A program made the position numbers and the translations under genes. This document shows positions 53,129 to 62,768 of a DNA stretch of 64,000 nucleotides, one piece after another. The notes under the pieces were generated by a model. The model had not been told where the DNA came from. It was given only the letters and a program-made list of their open reading frames with translations, and did no database searches. This stretch comes from an uncultured Lachnospiraceae bacterium. Lineage in GTDB: Bacteria > Bacillota > Clostridia > Lachnospirales > Lachnospiraceae. The number at the start of each line of letters is the position of its first letter. Positions within the stretch are counted from its first letter, which is position 1. Where the stretch lies: NCBI GenBank assembly GCA_910585345.1, contig CAJUDS010000011.1:21222-85221 (forward strand). The letters are read 5' to 3'.

Positions 53129-53846
53129 AAATCTCCGATGTATATTCCCCTGGCTTTTTATACACGATCAATGGCTTATCCACTGTCATGCGGGAATTTC
53201 CGCCCCGGCTTGCCTCCAAAAGCACCATATTCGGCTCCTTGTCCACAAATGGATATACAAGCCGCATCCGCTTCGGTTCCAGTTTGCAGGAGACAAGCGC
53301 CGTCATAATTTCTGCCAGCCGAAACGGCCTGTGTACCAAATAAAATTTACCACCAGGACGCAATATCTTTGCTGCTTCTCTTACCACATCGCCGAACGTG
53401 CACAAGATCTCATGCCGGGCGACTGCTTTCGGTCCTTCCGGATTCTGCAGTCCATGCTGCCCGATCATATACGGCGGGTTGCACGTCACAACATCGTAAG
53501 CAGCCGCTCCAAATATGTGGGATGCTTCTTTTATATCGCCTTCTACAATATCAATTCTCTCCTGCAGGCCGTTCAATGCTACACTGCGCCTTGCCATATC
53601 AGCGCTTTCCGGCTGAATTTCCAAGCCTGTCAGATGACCGGCCTGTGTCTTAGCCGCCATTAAAATGGGCACAATACCTGTTCCAGTCCCCAAATCCAGC
53701 ACCTTATCACCGGATTTCGCTTTCGCATATCCCGATAAGAGCACTCCATCCATACCAAAACAGAATTTTTCCGGATTTTGGATAATCTGGAAATGATTTC
53801 TCTGCAAGTCATCCAAACGCTCTCCGGGCTTCAGATCAATTGTCAT
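53109..53846 (-). CDS. trmN6: tRNA1(Val) (adenine-37-N6)-methyltransferase
   Basis: A 245-residue Rossmann methyltransferase: VLDLGTGTGIVPILMA, TGLEIQPESADMARRSV, and catalytic CNPPYMI near 128. Same place as yabB in Bacillus. Confidence 0.9.
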   Translation of the reverse strand: MTIDLKPGERLDDLQRNHFQIIQNPEKFCFGMDGVLLSGYAKAKSGDKVLDLGTGTGIVPILMAAKTQAGHLTGLEIQPESADMARRSVALNGLQERIDIVEGDIKEASHIFGAAAYDVVTCNPPYMIGQHGLQNPEGPKAVARHEILCTFGDVVREAAKILRPGGKFYLVHRPFRLAEIMTALVSCKLEPKRMRLVYPFVDKEPNMVLLEASRGGNSRMTVDKPLIVYKKPGEYTSEIYEIYGY

Positions 53847-54744
53847 CTAATTTTGACGTCCCTTCCTGCTTCTCCAATTTTTCCAAAGCCTTCAGTTCCT
53901 CGTCCACTTCCAGTTTGTCCCTTTTGTTATGTCTTCTTCTAAACTTAAGCTGTTCAACTTTATATTCATGGATTTCCTTCTCATCGTCCACCGTTACCAC
54001 GACTTTTACAAGCTGCCGCAATACGTTAACGCCTGCTACTTCTCCTTTCAATCCGTCGTCCGTGGTCACATGGTCTCCAATATTCGGCAGCCTCCTGTTT
54101 AGCTCTTCATACGTCTCCTCTTCATGCTTCAGACAACACATAAGCCTGCCGCATACGCCCGATATTTTAGCCGGATTCAAAGACAGGTTCTGCTCCTTGG
54201 CCATTTTGATGGATACCGGCACAAACTCGGACAGATGGGCGTGGCAGCACAGTGTTCTGCCGCAGATACCCATGCCGCCGATAATTTTCGTTTCATCCCT
54301 GACGCCGATCTGCCGCAATTCAATCCTTGTTTTGAATACGGATGCCAGATCTTTCACCAATTCCCGGAAATCAATCCTTCCATCCGCCGTAAAATAAAAC
54401 AATACCTTATTATTATCAAATGTATATTCCGCATCAATCAGTTTCATTTCCAGATTATGCTTTTTGATCTTGTCCAGACAAATCTGAAAGGCTTCCTTTT
54501 CCTTCCTCTTATTGTTCTGTTCCTGCTCCAAATCTCTCTCATTGGCCACACGCAGCACTGGTTTCAGCGGATGAACGACTTTATCGTCCTCCACCTCTCT
54601 TACACTGCTGACTACAGTACCAAACTCTACCCCTCTGGCAGTCTCTACAATTACATAGTCCCCTTTTTTAATCCTGAACTTTGCCGGATCAAAATAATAT
54701 ATTTTTCCCGCAGTACGGAATCTTACACCAATTACCTTTGTCAT
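53836..54744 (-). CDS. PSP1-domain protein YaaT/RicT
   Basis: A 302-residue protein: VIGVRFRTAGKIYYFDP start, PSP1 domain about 1-150, then GICGRTLCCHAHLSEF and VCGRLMCCLKHEEETYEEL, Cys-rich segments that in RicT bind iron-sulphur as part of the Y-complex for RNA processing and sporulation. Partners RicA/RicF not seen here. ATG 54744 has GGAGG upstream. Confidence 0.93.
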   Translation of the reverse strand: MTKVIGVRFRTAGKIYYFDPAKFRIKKGDYVIVETARGVEFGTVVSSVREVEDDKVVHPLKPVLRVANERDLEQEQNNKRKEKEAFQICLDKIKKHNLEMKLIDAEYTFDNNKVLFYFTADGRIDFRELVKDLASVFKTRIELRQIGVRDETKIIGGMGICGRTLCCHAHLSEFVPVSIKMAKEQNLSLNPAKISGVCGRLMCCLKHEEETYEELNRRLPNIGDHVTTDDGLKGEVAGVNVLRQLVKVVVTVDDEKEIHEYKVEQLKFRRRHNKRDKLEVDEELKALEKLEKQEGTSKLDDN

Positions 54745-54802
54745 TTTCTGTTTACCTCCGGCAGCGCATTCTCTGTATTTCCATGCGTTCCTTCTCTTCA
54801 CA

Positions 54803-55792
54803 TCAGCTTTCCCGAATGGTCAGCAGCAGCAGCTCTATCGTTAAGTCAAAATTGACATTGGCATTTAAGCGGCTCTTTGCCTTTTCCAGCGCTTTTAATA
54901 TATTTTCTATGCCCTCATAATCACTTTTCCCTGCTGCTTTTTTAATATACTGTATTTCCTCTTTGAAAATCAAGTGGTTTGCGTCATTTGTTGCTTTAAA
55001 TAAAAGCACGTCTCTGTACCAGACGGAAATAATGTCAAGATAGTCATTTACTTCCAGCTTATATTCATTGATTTTTTTAATGGCGCCCACAATTTCATTG
55101 ATTTCCATCTCCCCTATATACTTCATCAGGGTGATCGCTTCTTCTCTGATATGGTCAAATTCCTCATTGCCCGCCAAAAGTTTTGCTTTCCCTAAATTGC
55201 CTCTCGCAAAAGCAACGCAAATCTCCGCTTTATAATCAGGTATCCGCATTTCCTCCATCAGATATTTTTTTACCAGCCTGTCTTCTACCGGTTTCATATG
55301 CAAAACTACACAACGGCTGAGTATTGTAGGAAGAAGTGTATTAACATTGGTTGTCAGGATCAATATAACTGCATACTCCGGAGGTTCTTCCAATGTTTTC
55401 AAAAGCGCGTTTTGCGCCTGCACTGTCATTTTTTCCCCTTCATTGATCAGGTAAATTTTCCAACGGCTGCTGTATGGCTTGATACCGATATCATGATTAA
55501 TCTGTTTTCTGATATCCTCCACACTGATTGTATTCGGTTTTTCATGAACCAGTCTTATGATATCCGGATGGTTTTTTGACATTGCCTGTTTGCAGGAATG
55601 GCATTCCTCACATGGTTCATCCTCTGCCCTCTCGCACTGTAGCGCCATCGCAAAAATACCCGCAATAAACTCTTTTCCCGCACATCTTTCCCCGTTAATA
55701 ATATAAGCATGGGAAACCTTTCCGGCCCTGATAGCATTCTGTAAATGCTCCTTCAGCTGCTCCTGTCCGATAATATCTGTAAACTTTGCCAC
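54803..55792 (-). CDS. holB: DNA polymerase III delta' subunit
   Basis: A 329-residue clamp-loader subunit: IGQEQLKEHLQNAI, GERCAGKEF, Cys set CERAEDEPCEECHSC for zinc, KMTVQAQNALLKTLEEPPEYAV, TILSRC. Loads the sliding clamp. Confidence 0.94.
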   Translation of the reverse strand: MAKFTDIIGQEQLKEHLQNAIRAGKVSHAYIINGERCAGKEFIAGIFAMALQCERAEDEPCEECHSCKQAMSKNHPDIIRLVHEKPNTISVEDIRKQINHDIGIKPYSSRWKIYLINEGEKMTVQAQNALLKTLEEPPEYAVILILTTNVNTLLPTILSRCVVLHMKPVEDRLVKKYLMEEMRIPDYKAEICVAFARGNLGKAKLLAGNEEFDHIREEAITLMKYIGEMEINEIVGAIKKINEYKLEVNDYLDIISVWYRDVLLFKATNDANHLIFKEEIQYIKKAAGKSDYEGIENILKALEKAKSRLNANVNFDLTIELLLLTIRES

Positions 55793-55815
55793 GTGTCTTT
55801 CCTTTCCCCGCTGTC

Positions 55816-56256
55816 CTATGTAAAAATATCCAGCAGCAGACCTCTGATTTCTCCGATTTTTCCCAAAATCGTAAGATGATCTTTTTCATCCTTTACCAGT
55901 TCCTGTGCCAACTCATCTAATGTTTCATCCACCAGACGGATAATACCATATACCCTGTGTCTGCCCCGCCTGTCTAAAAAATTCTCTCTCGCAAATGAAT
56001 GGGAGCGGCTGACGATTTCATTCATAAACTCCTTTATCATACTGCGGTAACGTTTCATGTCCTTCACGTCCATGCGTTTGGCAATTTTATTTCCCTGCAT
56101 GGTAATCTCCTGCATCATGGTATTCAGTCTTTCCTGAAGACCGGCCTCTTCAATGCGGCTGGTTAATGCAAATTTAAAATTTCCATCATTTTCCTGTGCC
56201 TGCTGCCCCTGTTCCACCGGTGCGGGCTGCATCAACGGATTTACTTTAATATCCAT
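55816..56256 (-). CDS. YaaR family (DUF327) protein
   Basis: A 146-residue alpha-helical protein starting MDIKVNPLMQPAPVE, with the RYRSMIKEFMNEIV and RHRVYGIIRLVDETLDEL motifs of YaaR. Function unknown; always next to holB in Firmicutes. Confidence 0.88.
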   Translation of the reverse strand: MDIKVNPLMQPAPVEQGQQAQENDGNFKFALTSRIEEAGLQERLNTMMQEITMQGNKIAKRMDVKDMKRYRSMIKEFMNEIVSRSHSFARENFLDRRGRHRVYGIIRLVDETLDELAQELVKDEKDHLTILGKIGEIRGLLLDIFT

Positions 56257-56261
56257 GCAGA

Positions 56262-56849
56262 CTACCTCCGCTCTTCTATATAATTACAAATCTCCGTTAA
56301 ACATCTATCCAAATCGTCATTATAAAAAAATTTGCTTATTCCCGCCTCTTTCAGCTTCTCTCCGGAAAAGTCTGCCTCATCCGCCAGGTAACGTCTGCAA
56401 AGTTCCTGGTATCGGGGCGTCTTCTGCAGTTTCTCTCTGTCCAATGCCCGCTGAAGCCGTATCCCGTCATCCAGATCAATCATTATGGGAACAAGGCGTT
56501 CCTTCCCGAAATAGTTTCTCGTCTTACAATAAGATTCCAATGTGCCAATAACCAGATAGTCGTTTCCTTCCAAATCAATCTGGCTGTCTTTCACCGTAAA
56601 ATATTTCCATACGCCATGAAATGTGTTATAAGAGCGCAGCTCAATAATATTTCCCGCCGCTTCCAACTCGCTTAGCCGTTTTTCATCTACAAAAAAGTAT
56701 TCAATCCCGTTCCGTTCCCCCTCCCGGATCGGACGGGTCGTATACATGACTATCGTACGGAGCGTATTTTCCTGCCGCTCTAAAAGCCGTTTATAAATCG
56801 TGTCTTTCCCCGTAGAGCTTTTGCCCATGATATAAAAAATTTTACCCAT
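56262..56849 (-). CDS. Guanylate kinase-like protein
   Basis: A 195-residue P-loop kinase: IMGKSSTGKDTIYKRLL, VMYTTRPIREGERNGIEYFFVDE. The GMP-binding Ser/Tyr area reads RSYNTFHGVWKYF rather than the usual N-Y-Y-G-T, and the P-loop is GKSSTGKD. It occupies the place of tmk. Could be a paralogue with altered nucleotide choice. ATG 56849 has GAGG upstream. Confidence 0.78.
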   Translation of the reverse strand: MGKIFYIMGKSSTGKDTIYKRLLERQENTLRTIVMYTTRPIREGERNGIEYFFVDEKRLSELEAAGNIIELRSYNTFHGVWKYFTVKDSQIDLEGNDYLVIGTLESYCKTRNYFGKERLVPIMIDLDDGIRLQRALDREKLQKTPRYQELCRRYLADEADFSGEKLKEAGISKFFYNDDLDRCLTEICNYIEERR

Positions 56850-56856
56850 TTTTCCT

Positions 56857-58269
56857 CTATGCTTCCAGAACACGTATCATATTGGTTCTGCCGCTTTCCC
56901 CCAAAGGCACGCCGGCCGTCAGTACGACAGTATCCCCTTTACGGATCAGTCCCTGTTTTTCTGCCAGATGCACTGCCTCTTCAAATAATTCTTCCGTATT
57001 TTCCTCTTTCTCCATCAATATTGGCGTTACGCCCCATAAAAGCGCCATTTGGCGGCATACACGCGGATTGACGCTGCAGGCAATGATCCGGCAGTCAGGC
57101 TTATATCTTGAAACCATTCCTGCCGTAAAGCCCGACATAGTAACAGTAATGATTGCCTCCGCATCCAGATGCATGGCTGTTGTACAAGTCGCATAGGATA
57201 TCGCCGTTGTCACATCTGCCAGATTTCTTGGCGTTTTCCTGAGCATCCTCCCGTTATAATCAATCGCTTTTTCCGTGCGCTCCGCTATTCTTGCCATCGT
57301 TTCCACCGACTGCGCCGGGTATTTTCCGGCGGCGCTTTCCCCTGACAGCATAATGGCTGTTGTACCATCATAAATCGCATTCGCCACATCATTGGTTTCT
57401 GCCCTGGTAGGACGTGGGTTCTGTATCATAGATTCCAGCATCTGCGTCGCCGTGATAACATGCTTGCCCGCCGCTGCCGCCATCTTGATCATTTTTTTCT
57501 GTATAATTGGCACCTCCTCAAAAGGAAGCTCAACACCCATGTCCCCTCTTGCCACCATAATGCCGTCTGACACCGAAAGGATTTCCTCTAGATTGCGAAT
57601 CCCCTGCAGGCTTTCAATTTTGGCGATAATTTTCATAGGATTTTTGTGCGCATCTAAAATCTCTCTGACTGCTAAAATATCCTCTTTTGTTCTGACAAAA
57701 GAAGCAGCGATAAAGTCAAATCCCATCTGAATACCGAACAAAATGTCCTCTCTGTCTGCATCACTGATATAAGGCATCGACAACTCCACGCCTGGTACAT
57801 TGATTCCTTTGTGATTGGATACCACACCGCCATTTTTTACAAAACAAACAATATCCTCTCCCTGGATTTCTCTGACTTCCATCTCTATCTTTCCATCATC
57901 AATCAAAATCACAGAACCGATTGTAATATCATTTTTCAAATCATGATACGTAATAGACGCTCTTTTTTCATTTCCTGTGATTCTTTCCGTCGTCAGTATA
58001 AAATCCTGCCCCGCCGTCAGTTCTACCTTCCCATTTTCAAAATCACGCAGCCGGATCTCAGGTCCTTTTGTATCAAGTAAAGTCGCAACAGACATCCCGA
58101 GCTCACCGCTTACCTTAACTACCCTGCTGAATTTTATCTTATGTTCCTCATGCGTTCCGTGGGAAAAATTGAATCTCGCCACATTCATTCCTGCTCTCAT
58201 CAATTCCCGTAGTTTCTCTTCACTCTCACTTGCCGGTCCAATCGTACAAACAATTTTAGTTTTACGCAT
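56857..58269 (-). CDS. pyk: Pyruvate kinase
   Basis: A 470-residue enzyme: KIVCTIGPASES, NFSHGTHEEH, DTKGPEIR, IAKIES, MVARGDMGVELP, TATQMLESM, and the C-terminal allosteric domain ending TNMIRVLEA. Lacks the extra PEP-utiliser domain of Bacillus PykA. Makes ATP and pyruvate. GGAG upstream; its start overlaps the decarboxylase stop. Confidence 0.96.
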   Translation of the reverse strand: MRKTKIVCTIGPASESEEKLRELMRAGMNVARFNFSHGTHEEHKIKFSRVVKVSGELGMSVATLLDTKGPEIRLRDFENGKVELTAGQDFILTTERITGNEKRASITYHDLKNDITIGSVILIDDGKIEMEVREIQGEDIVCFVKNGGVVSNHKGINVPGVELSMPYISDADREDILFGIQMGFDFIAASFVRTKEDILAVREILDAHKNPMKIIAKIESLQGIRNLEEILSVSDGIMVARGDMGVELPFEEVPIIQKKMIKMAAAAGKHVITATQMLESMIQNPRPTRAETNDVANAIYDGTTAIMLSGESAAGKYPAQSVETMARIAERTEKAIDYNGRMLRKTPRNLADVTTAISYATCTTAMHLDAEAIITVTMSGFTAGMVSRYKPDCRIIACSVNPRVCRQMALLWGVTPILMEKEENTEELFEEAVHLAEKQGLIRKGDTVVLTAGVPLGESGRTNMIRVLEA

Positions 58270-59692
58270 AAGTCTCCTTTCTGATGATACTTACCTTTTT
58301 CCTGTTTTCTCTTAAGCCTTCTATCACAAATCCCTGCTGCCTGTAATAAAGAAGCTGTCGGATCACAGACTTGGTGAAACGTTCTCCCGGAACGATCAAA
58401 GGAATGCCGGGCGGATAGACTTGAATAAATGCACCGCATATTTTTCCTTCACAATCTTCCAGAAGCATTTCTTCCTTTTTTTCCTCCATGGCCTCATAAA
58501 TATTATAAACATTCTCCGGCCGCTCCTCTATTTCCGTATGAGAGGTCTGAGATTTTTTGCATAACCTGCCGTCTGTTTCTCTCAATGCATCCGCCAGACG
58601 CATATAACCTTCGCGTCCGTCCATAATCGTTAAAATGGCCGTTACATAATCCCATCCCGCCATTTCCATCTGCAGATTATATCGGTTCAACAGTACGTTA
58701 TACAAGCCACGTCCTGACTGTGTTGTTCCTTTTACGGAGATAACTTTCTTCCCAGGATCATAATCAAATATCTCTTGTCCTATTTCCTTCGTTCTTTCTG
58801 ACGAAAGTATTTTAAGGTATCCTAAATTTTCCGTTTTACACGTAAATAATTTATTATATTCAAAAAAACGATGGCAAAGAGGCTCTCTTTCCGTTTCCAA
58901 AATGGAGATGCACTGCTCAATACCAGCCATCAAAATATACGACGGACTGCTTGTCTGATAAATCTTCAAAAACTGCTGCAGTCTCTCTCTGTCAACCAGC
59001 GAACCCTGTACATGTAAAAGCCCGGTCTGCGTCAGTGCAGGCAGTGTTTTATGAATACTGTGAATCACAATATCAGCTCCGCAGCTAACCGCGTCTTTGG
59101 GAAATCTTGCATCCACGCAAAAATGCGCGCCGTGCGCTTCATCGACAATAACCGGAATCTGTTGCCGATGGGCCATCTCTACAATCGTCTCGATATCCGA
59201 TACAACACCGTCATAAGTAGGTGAAGTGAGAACGAGTGCGCACACTCCCACGGAGGTTTGTAATTGTCTTTCCACACTTTTCGGAGAAATACTGCCGCAT
59301 ATTCCATATGTTTCCAAAAAAGAGGGATAAATATACCTGACGCTGCATCTGTTCAAATAAACGGCATGGTATACGGCTTTATGACAGTTTCTTGCCATAA
59401 TCACCGTACCCCCTCTTCTGGCCACGGCAGACACAGCGCTCAAAATACCGCCGGTACTTCCATTGACAAGCAGATATGATTCCGCCCCAAATATTGAGGA
59501 TGCTCTTTCCATCACATCTTTTAGAATACCGCCCGGATTATGAAGATCATCAAAACCGTCAATTTCCGTAATATCAATCCCATAATATTCCTTCATTGGA
59601 AAATCATCCATCCGCCGTTTATGCCCAGGCATATGGTAAGGATAACAGCCGGATATCTGTAGCTTTTTTAATTTATCATATAAATGCTCCAA
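58262..59692 (-). CDS. Orn/Lys/Arg decarboxylase-family PLP enzyme (YaaO-like)
   Basis: A 476-residue fold-type I PLP enzyme: YHMPGHKR near 19, VNGSTGGILSAVSAVARRG, VDEAHGAHF near 187, SIHKTLPALTQ with the PLP Lys near 216. Shorter than full speA/cadA, like Bacillus YaaO. Substrate unknown. It overlaps pyk by eight bases. Confidence 0.88.
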   Translation of the reverse strand: MEHLYDKLKKLQISGCYPYHMPGHKRRMDDFPMKEYYGIDITEIDGFDDLHNPGGILKDVMERASSIFGAESYLLVNGSTGGILSAVSAVARRGGTVIMARNCHKAVYHAVYLNRCSVRYIYPSFLETYGICGSISPKSVERQLQTSVGVCALVLTSPTYDGVVSDIETIVEMAHRQQIPVIVDEAHGAHFCVDARFPKDAVSCGADIVIHSIHKTLPALTQTGLLHVQGSLVDRERLQQFLKIYQTSSPSYILMAGIEQCISILETEREPLCHRFFEYNKLFTCKTENLGYLKILSSERTKEIGQEIFDYDPGKKVISVKGTTQSGRGLYNVLLNRYNLQMEMAGWDYVTAILTIMDGREGYMRLADALRETDGRLCKKSQTSHTEIEERPENVYNIYEAMEEKKEEMLLEDCEGKICGAFIQVYPPGIPLIVPGERFTKSVIRQLLYYRQQGFVIEGLRENRKKVSIIRKETYA

Positions 59693-60175
59693 TTATCTGC
59701 TCTGGCGCCTCCTGAATCTTTTTCTGTGAATCCGTACGGTTTCCATCAGTGAGCAATATTTATCCGCCATAGATACAATCCATGCTTCTCTGCACGTCGG
59801 TGGTATTACCGTTAAAGGCCACATATGCTTCCTGATAATTTCTTTTTCCAGATCAGACAATACGAACTCTTTTTCTGCATTTTTTAATGCAATGCCCGGA
59901 TGATGGATGCCGTGGAGTCTGAAAACATTGGCGTGATCTTTATCATGCCAGTCATATTGAAAAAAATCATGCAACAGTGCGCCTCTTACAAGCGCCCTTT
60001 TATCACAGGGAATGCCAAGCATTTCACTAATTCGTATGCTGTATCTCGCCACATTAATTTCATGCTGTCTTACCGACATATTTCCATGCTGAATATCCCG
60101 TTTTGTCTTTTTATGATGCTCCGAACGCAGGATATCCATGCCGTCTTTTTTTATAACATCTCCTACTTTTGTCAT
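59693..60175 (-). CDS. HD-domain phosphohydrolase
   Basis: A 160-residue HD protein: QHEINVARYSI, LLHDFFQYDWHD near 86, HGIHHPGIAL, then RKHMWPLTV and SMADKYCS. Arg-rich tail. Substrate unknown. ATG 60175 has AAGGA nine bases upstream. Confidence 0.85.
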   Translation of the reverse strand: MTKVGDVIKKDGMDILRSEHHKKTKRDIQHGNMSVRQHEINVARYSIRISEMLGIPCDKRALVRGALLHDFFQYDWHDKDHANVFRLHGIHHPGIALKNAEKEFVLSDLEKEIIRKHMWPLTVIPPTCREAWIVSMADKYCSLMETVRIHRKRFRRRQSR

Positions 60176-60187
60176 CGTTTCCATTCC

Positions 60188-61858
60188 TTAATTGCTTTCT
60201 GTTTCCGCAGGCTTTTCCGCCAGATCTGCCGGCGTTTCTGTGGCGTCTGGCGCCAGGTCTTCCACCGGGACTTCCTCTGGATTAACCGCCGGATTTTCTG
60301 CCGGATCGACCGCCGGGACTTCCTCCGGACTGACGGTTGGATCTTCTGTCGGTATCTGTATGGCATCAGACGGTGGATTTTCTGTCGGCGTTTCTGTCGG
60401 AACTGTCTCCGATTTTTGCTCTGCTTTCTGATGCTTATTTTTCTCCGCAGATTCATCTTTATAACAGATCACCGGAAATCCTTTGTAAATCTGTTCATAT
60501 ATTTTTTCGGCTTCCTCCACCGGAAGGTTGATACAACCATGCGAACCATTGTGCAAATAGATCTGCCCGCCGAATTGCCGTCTCCATTTGGCATCATGCA
60601 TGCCAATATTCCCATTAAAAGGCATCCAATATTTTACCGGCGTTGCATACCCCGGTCCTTTTAACGTTGCATCCATCGTTTTATATGTCAATCCGTATAC
60701 TCCGTCCGGTGTTGCAAACCCTCTGGATACATTACCCGAGACAAAATCGCTTTCTGTCACAAGCTGTCCGTCAACATACAGATACAAATGCTGCGCCGTT
60801 AAATTAATTTCCACATAAGAGTCCCCTATATCATCTTCTCCTTTTACCGCCGCCGTATACAAATATTCCGGTTCTCTTTCCCCCTGCCAGCCTGCGCGGA
60901 TTAATTTGATAAGTTTCTCCGTTTCTCTGGTTCGATTTACTCTCCAGCCATAACTTCCCGGCTTCAGTAAAATATTCTTCCCTTCACTCGTTTTAAATTC
61001 CCTTATTTTTCCAAACGTATCATATTTTTTAGACAGACTGTCCACATATTCTTTTACCGCTTCCGCATTAATCAGCACCGTCCGATTCTCTCTGTCAATA
61101 TCCAGCCACGCATGAATCAGACTGCCATCCACGGTTTCCTCCATTCCATGCCAGTCATACACTATCCTACTGGTAACAAATCTATTCAAGCGGCTGCAGA
61201 ATTGATTCAACTCTACGTCATCCTGACTGATTTCTGGTTCGAGATAACAATTCGCTTCCTCGAGATTTAAAAACGCCTCCATATTTTCCAAGGCCGCAAT
61301 CACAGCCTCTTTTGCTTTCTGTCGGTCTATGACTGTACCCCTGTCTTCTTCTATAATATGATAATACCCGCTTTCTTCATCATACTCACCCACATATGCG
61401 TTCACAGGTCTGCGCATTCTGCTTTCCTGAAATATGCCCATACCCCGTAAACTCTCGTCCAAAAGCGGCTCCTCATAGCTTACGGTAAGCGGCATCTCCT
61501 TTTTTGTTGGATTCCACAAAAAAGAAAACCAGGCAAATCCGTTCTGCATAGCTGCTATTTTCTCCGGTGTATCATCCAGACTAAACTGAAGATTGATTTC
61601 TGAAGCAGTCAATGTCTCTTTCATACCATCCCTGCCTTCAATCGTCAACGTATAATGATCCGCCCGTTCAGCAATTATCGACTTTAAGTCTTCTGCTGTC
61701 ATACCGCCGCAGTCTATATCCCCGATCTTTGTCCCGAAATAATAATGTTGTATAAAAAAAAGCGAAAAAGCCAGATAAATCATTCCTAGTACACATATCA
61801 CAGCAATTCCGCCGAAAAGATAAATTTTTTTCCTTTTTTCTCTGTCCAAATGAATCAC
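60188..61858 (-). CDS. L,D-transpeptidase with peptidoglycan-binding repeats and PE-rich tail
   Basis: A 556-residue protein: one N-terminal helix (about 12-34), a PG_binding_4-like region about 45-330, and the YkuD domain about 345-475 with MPFNGNIGMHDAKWR and catalytic GSHGCINLP. A tail from about 480 rich in Pro, Glu, Thr and Ala (TEDPTVSPEEVPA type) may span or link to the wall. Forms 3-3 crosslinks. Weak start: GTG. Confidence 0.92.
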   Translation of the reverse strand: MIHLDREKRKKIYLFGGIAVICVLGMIYLAFSLFFIQHYYFGTKIGDIDCGGMTAEDLKSIIAERADHYTLTIEGRDGMKETLTASEINLQFSLDDTPEKIAAMQNGFAWFSFLWNPTKKEMPLTVSYEEPLLDESLRGMGIFQESRMRRPVNAYVGEYDEESGYYHIIEEDRGTVIDRQKAKEAVIAALENMEAFLNLEEANCYLEPEISQDDVELNQFCSRLNRFVTSRIVYDWHGMEETVDGSLIHAWLDIDRENRTVLINAEAVKEYVDSLSKKYDTFGKIREFKTSEGKNILLKPGSYGWRVNRTRETEKLIKLIRAGWQGEREPEYLYTAAVKGEDDIGDSYVEINLTAQHLYLYVDGQLVTESDFVSGNVSRGFATPDGVYGLTYKTMDATLKGPGYATPVKYWMPFNGNIGMHDAKWRRQFGGQIYLHNGSHGCINLPVEEAEKIYEQIYKGFPVICYKDESAEKNKHQKAEQKSETVPTETPTENPPSDAIQIPTEDPTVSPEEVPAVDPAENPAVNPEEVPVEDLAPDATETPADLAEKPAETESN

Positions 61859-61930
61859 CCAATAAATATGTATTTCCCTTTTTCATTTTATATGCTTTTG
61901 TTCTGAAACACAATACGGAGAAAAAAAATA

Positions 61931-62722
61931 TTACTGGAATTTTGTAACAGTCAAATCTTTTATTACTTCACCGGCCATAATCAAACCCGCCACCGAAGGT
62001 ACAAAAGCAACACTGCCTGGCATCTGCTTTTTTCGGTTATTGTTCATTTCTCTTTGTGACAACTCCGGCCTCTTTTGCCCTTCCTGGCTGCAGACAGACC
62101 CTCCGCCGTCATTTTGGACACTGTATTCTGACAGAAGCACAGGTTTTTCTTTTGAAAATACCACTTTTAAATGATAAATACCCCGTTTTTTTAACTCTCT
62201 TCTCATAACTTTTGCCAGCGGACATACGCTGGTCTCTGAAATATCTGCCACTTGAAATGCAGTCGGATCCAATTTATTTCCAGCGCCCATACAACTGATG
62301 ATCGGAACGCCGCATTGCTGCGCCTGCGCCACCAAATGCAGTTTTCCCGTAACAGTGTCAATCGCATCAACCACATAGTCATACTGCGCTAAATCAAACT
62401 GCACCGCAGTTTCAGGCAGATAAAAAGTTCGATATACATTGACAACCGCACAGGGATTAATATCTAAAATCCGTTCCTTTGCCACATCCACTTTATATTT
62501 TCCCAATGTTCGGTTTGTCGCAATAATTTGTCTGTTTATATTGGAAGAACACACCCTGTCATGATCTATGAGATCGAGCGTTCCTACACCGGATCTCGCC
62601 AAAGCCTCCACTGTATAACTTCCCACGCCGCCGATACCAAATACGGCCACCCTTGCATGATACAGACTTTCCATATTCTCTTTTCCTAACAGCAATTTCG
62701 TCCTTGCAAACAAATCAGACAT
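61931..62722 (-). CDS. tcdA: tRNA threonylcarbamoyladenosine dehydratase
   Basis: A 263-residue ThiF/MoeB-family protein: VFGIGGVGSYTVEALARSGVG, DHDRVCSSNINRQIIA, DAIDTVTGKLHLV, CMGAGNKLDP. TcdA cyclises t6A37. A basic Gln/Lys-rich region near 200 replaces the usual zinc motif neighbourhood. Start 62722 has GGGAG upstream; longer frame overlaps the HD gene. Confidence 0.9.
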   Translation of the reverse strand: MSDLFARTKLLLGKENMESLYHARVAVFGIGGVGSYTVEALARSGVGTLDLIDHDRVCSSNINRQIIATNRTLGKYKVDVAKERILDINPCAVVNVYRTFYLPETAVQFDLAQYDYVVDAIDTVTGKLHLVAQAQQCGVPIISCMGAGNKLDPTAFQVADISETSVCPLAKVMRRELKKRGIYHLKVVFSKEKPVLLSEYSVQNDGGGSVCSQEGQKRPELSQREMNNNRKKQMPGSVAFVPSVAGLIMAGEVIKDLTVTKFQ

Positions 62723-62768
62723 CTGACTTCTCCCTGGCTTCAGCAATTGATACGCAACTATCCGGTTT

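Noticed and set aside
60200..60420. Repeat-looking DNA considered as a CRISPR or minisatellite
   Set aside because: Irregular unit length and coding in frame for a low-complexity tail; no spacers.
60192..60431. Ser/Gly-repeat plus-strand ORF
   Set aside because: It is the complement of the Pro/Glu-rich tail of the L,D-transpeptidase.
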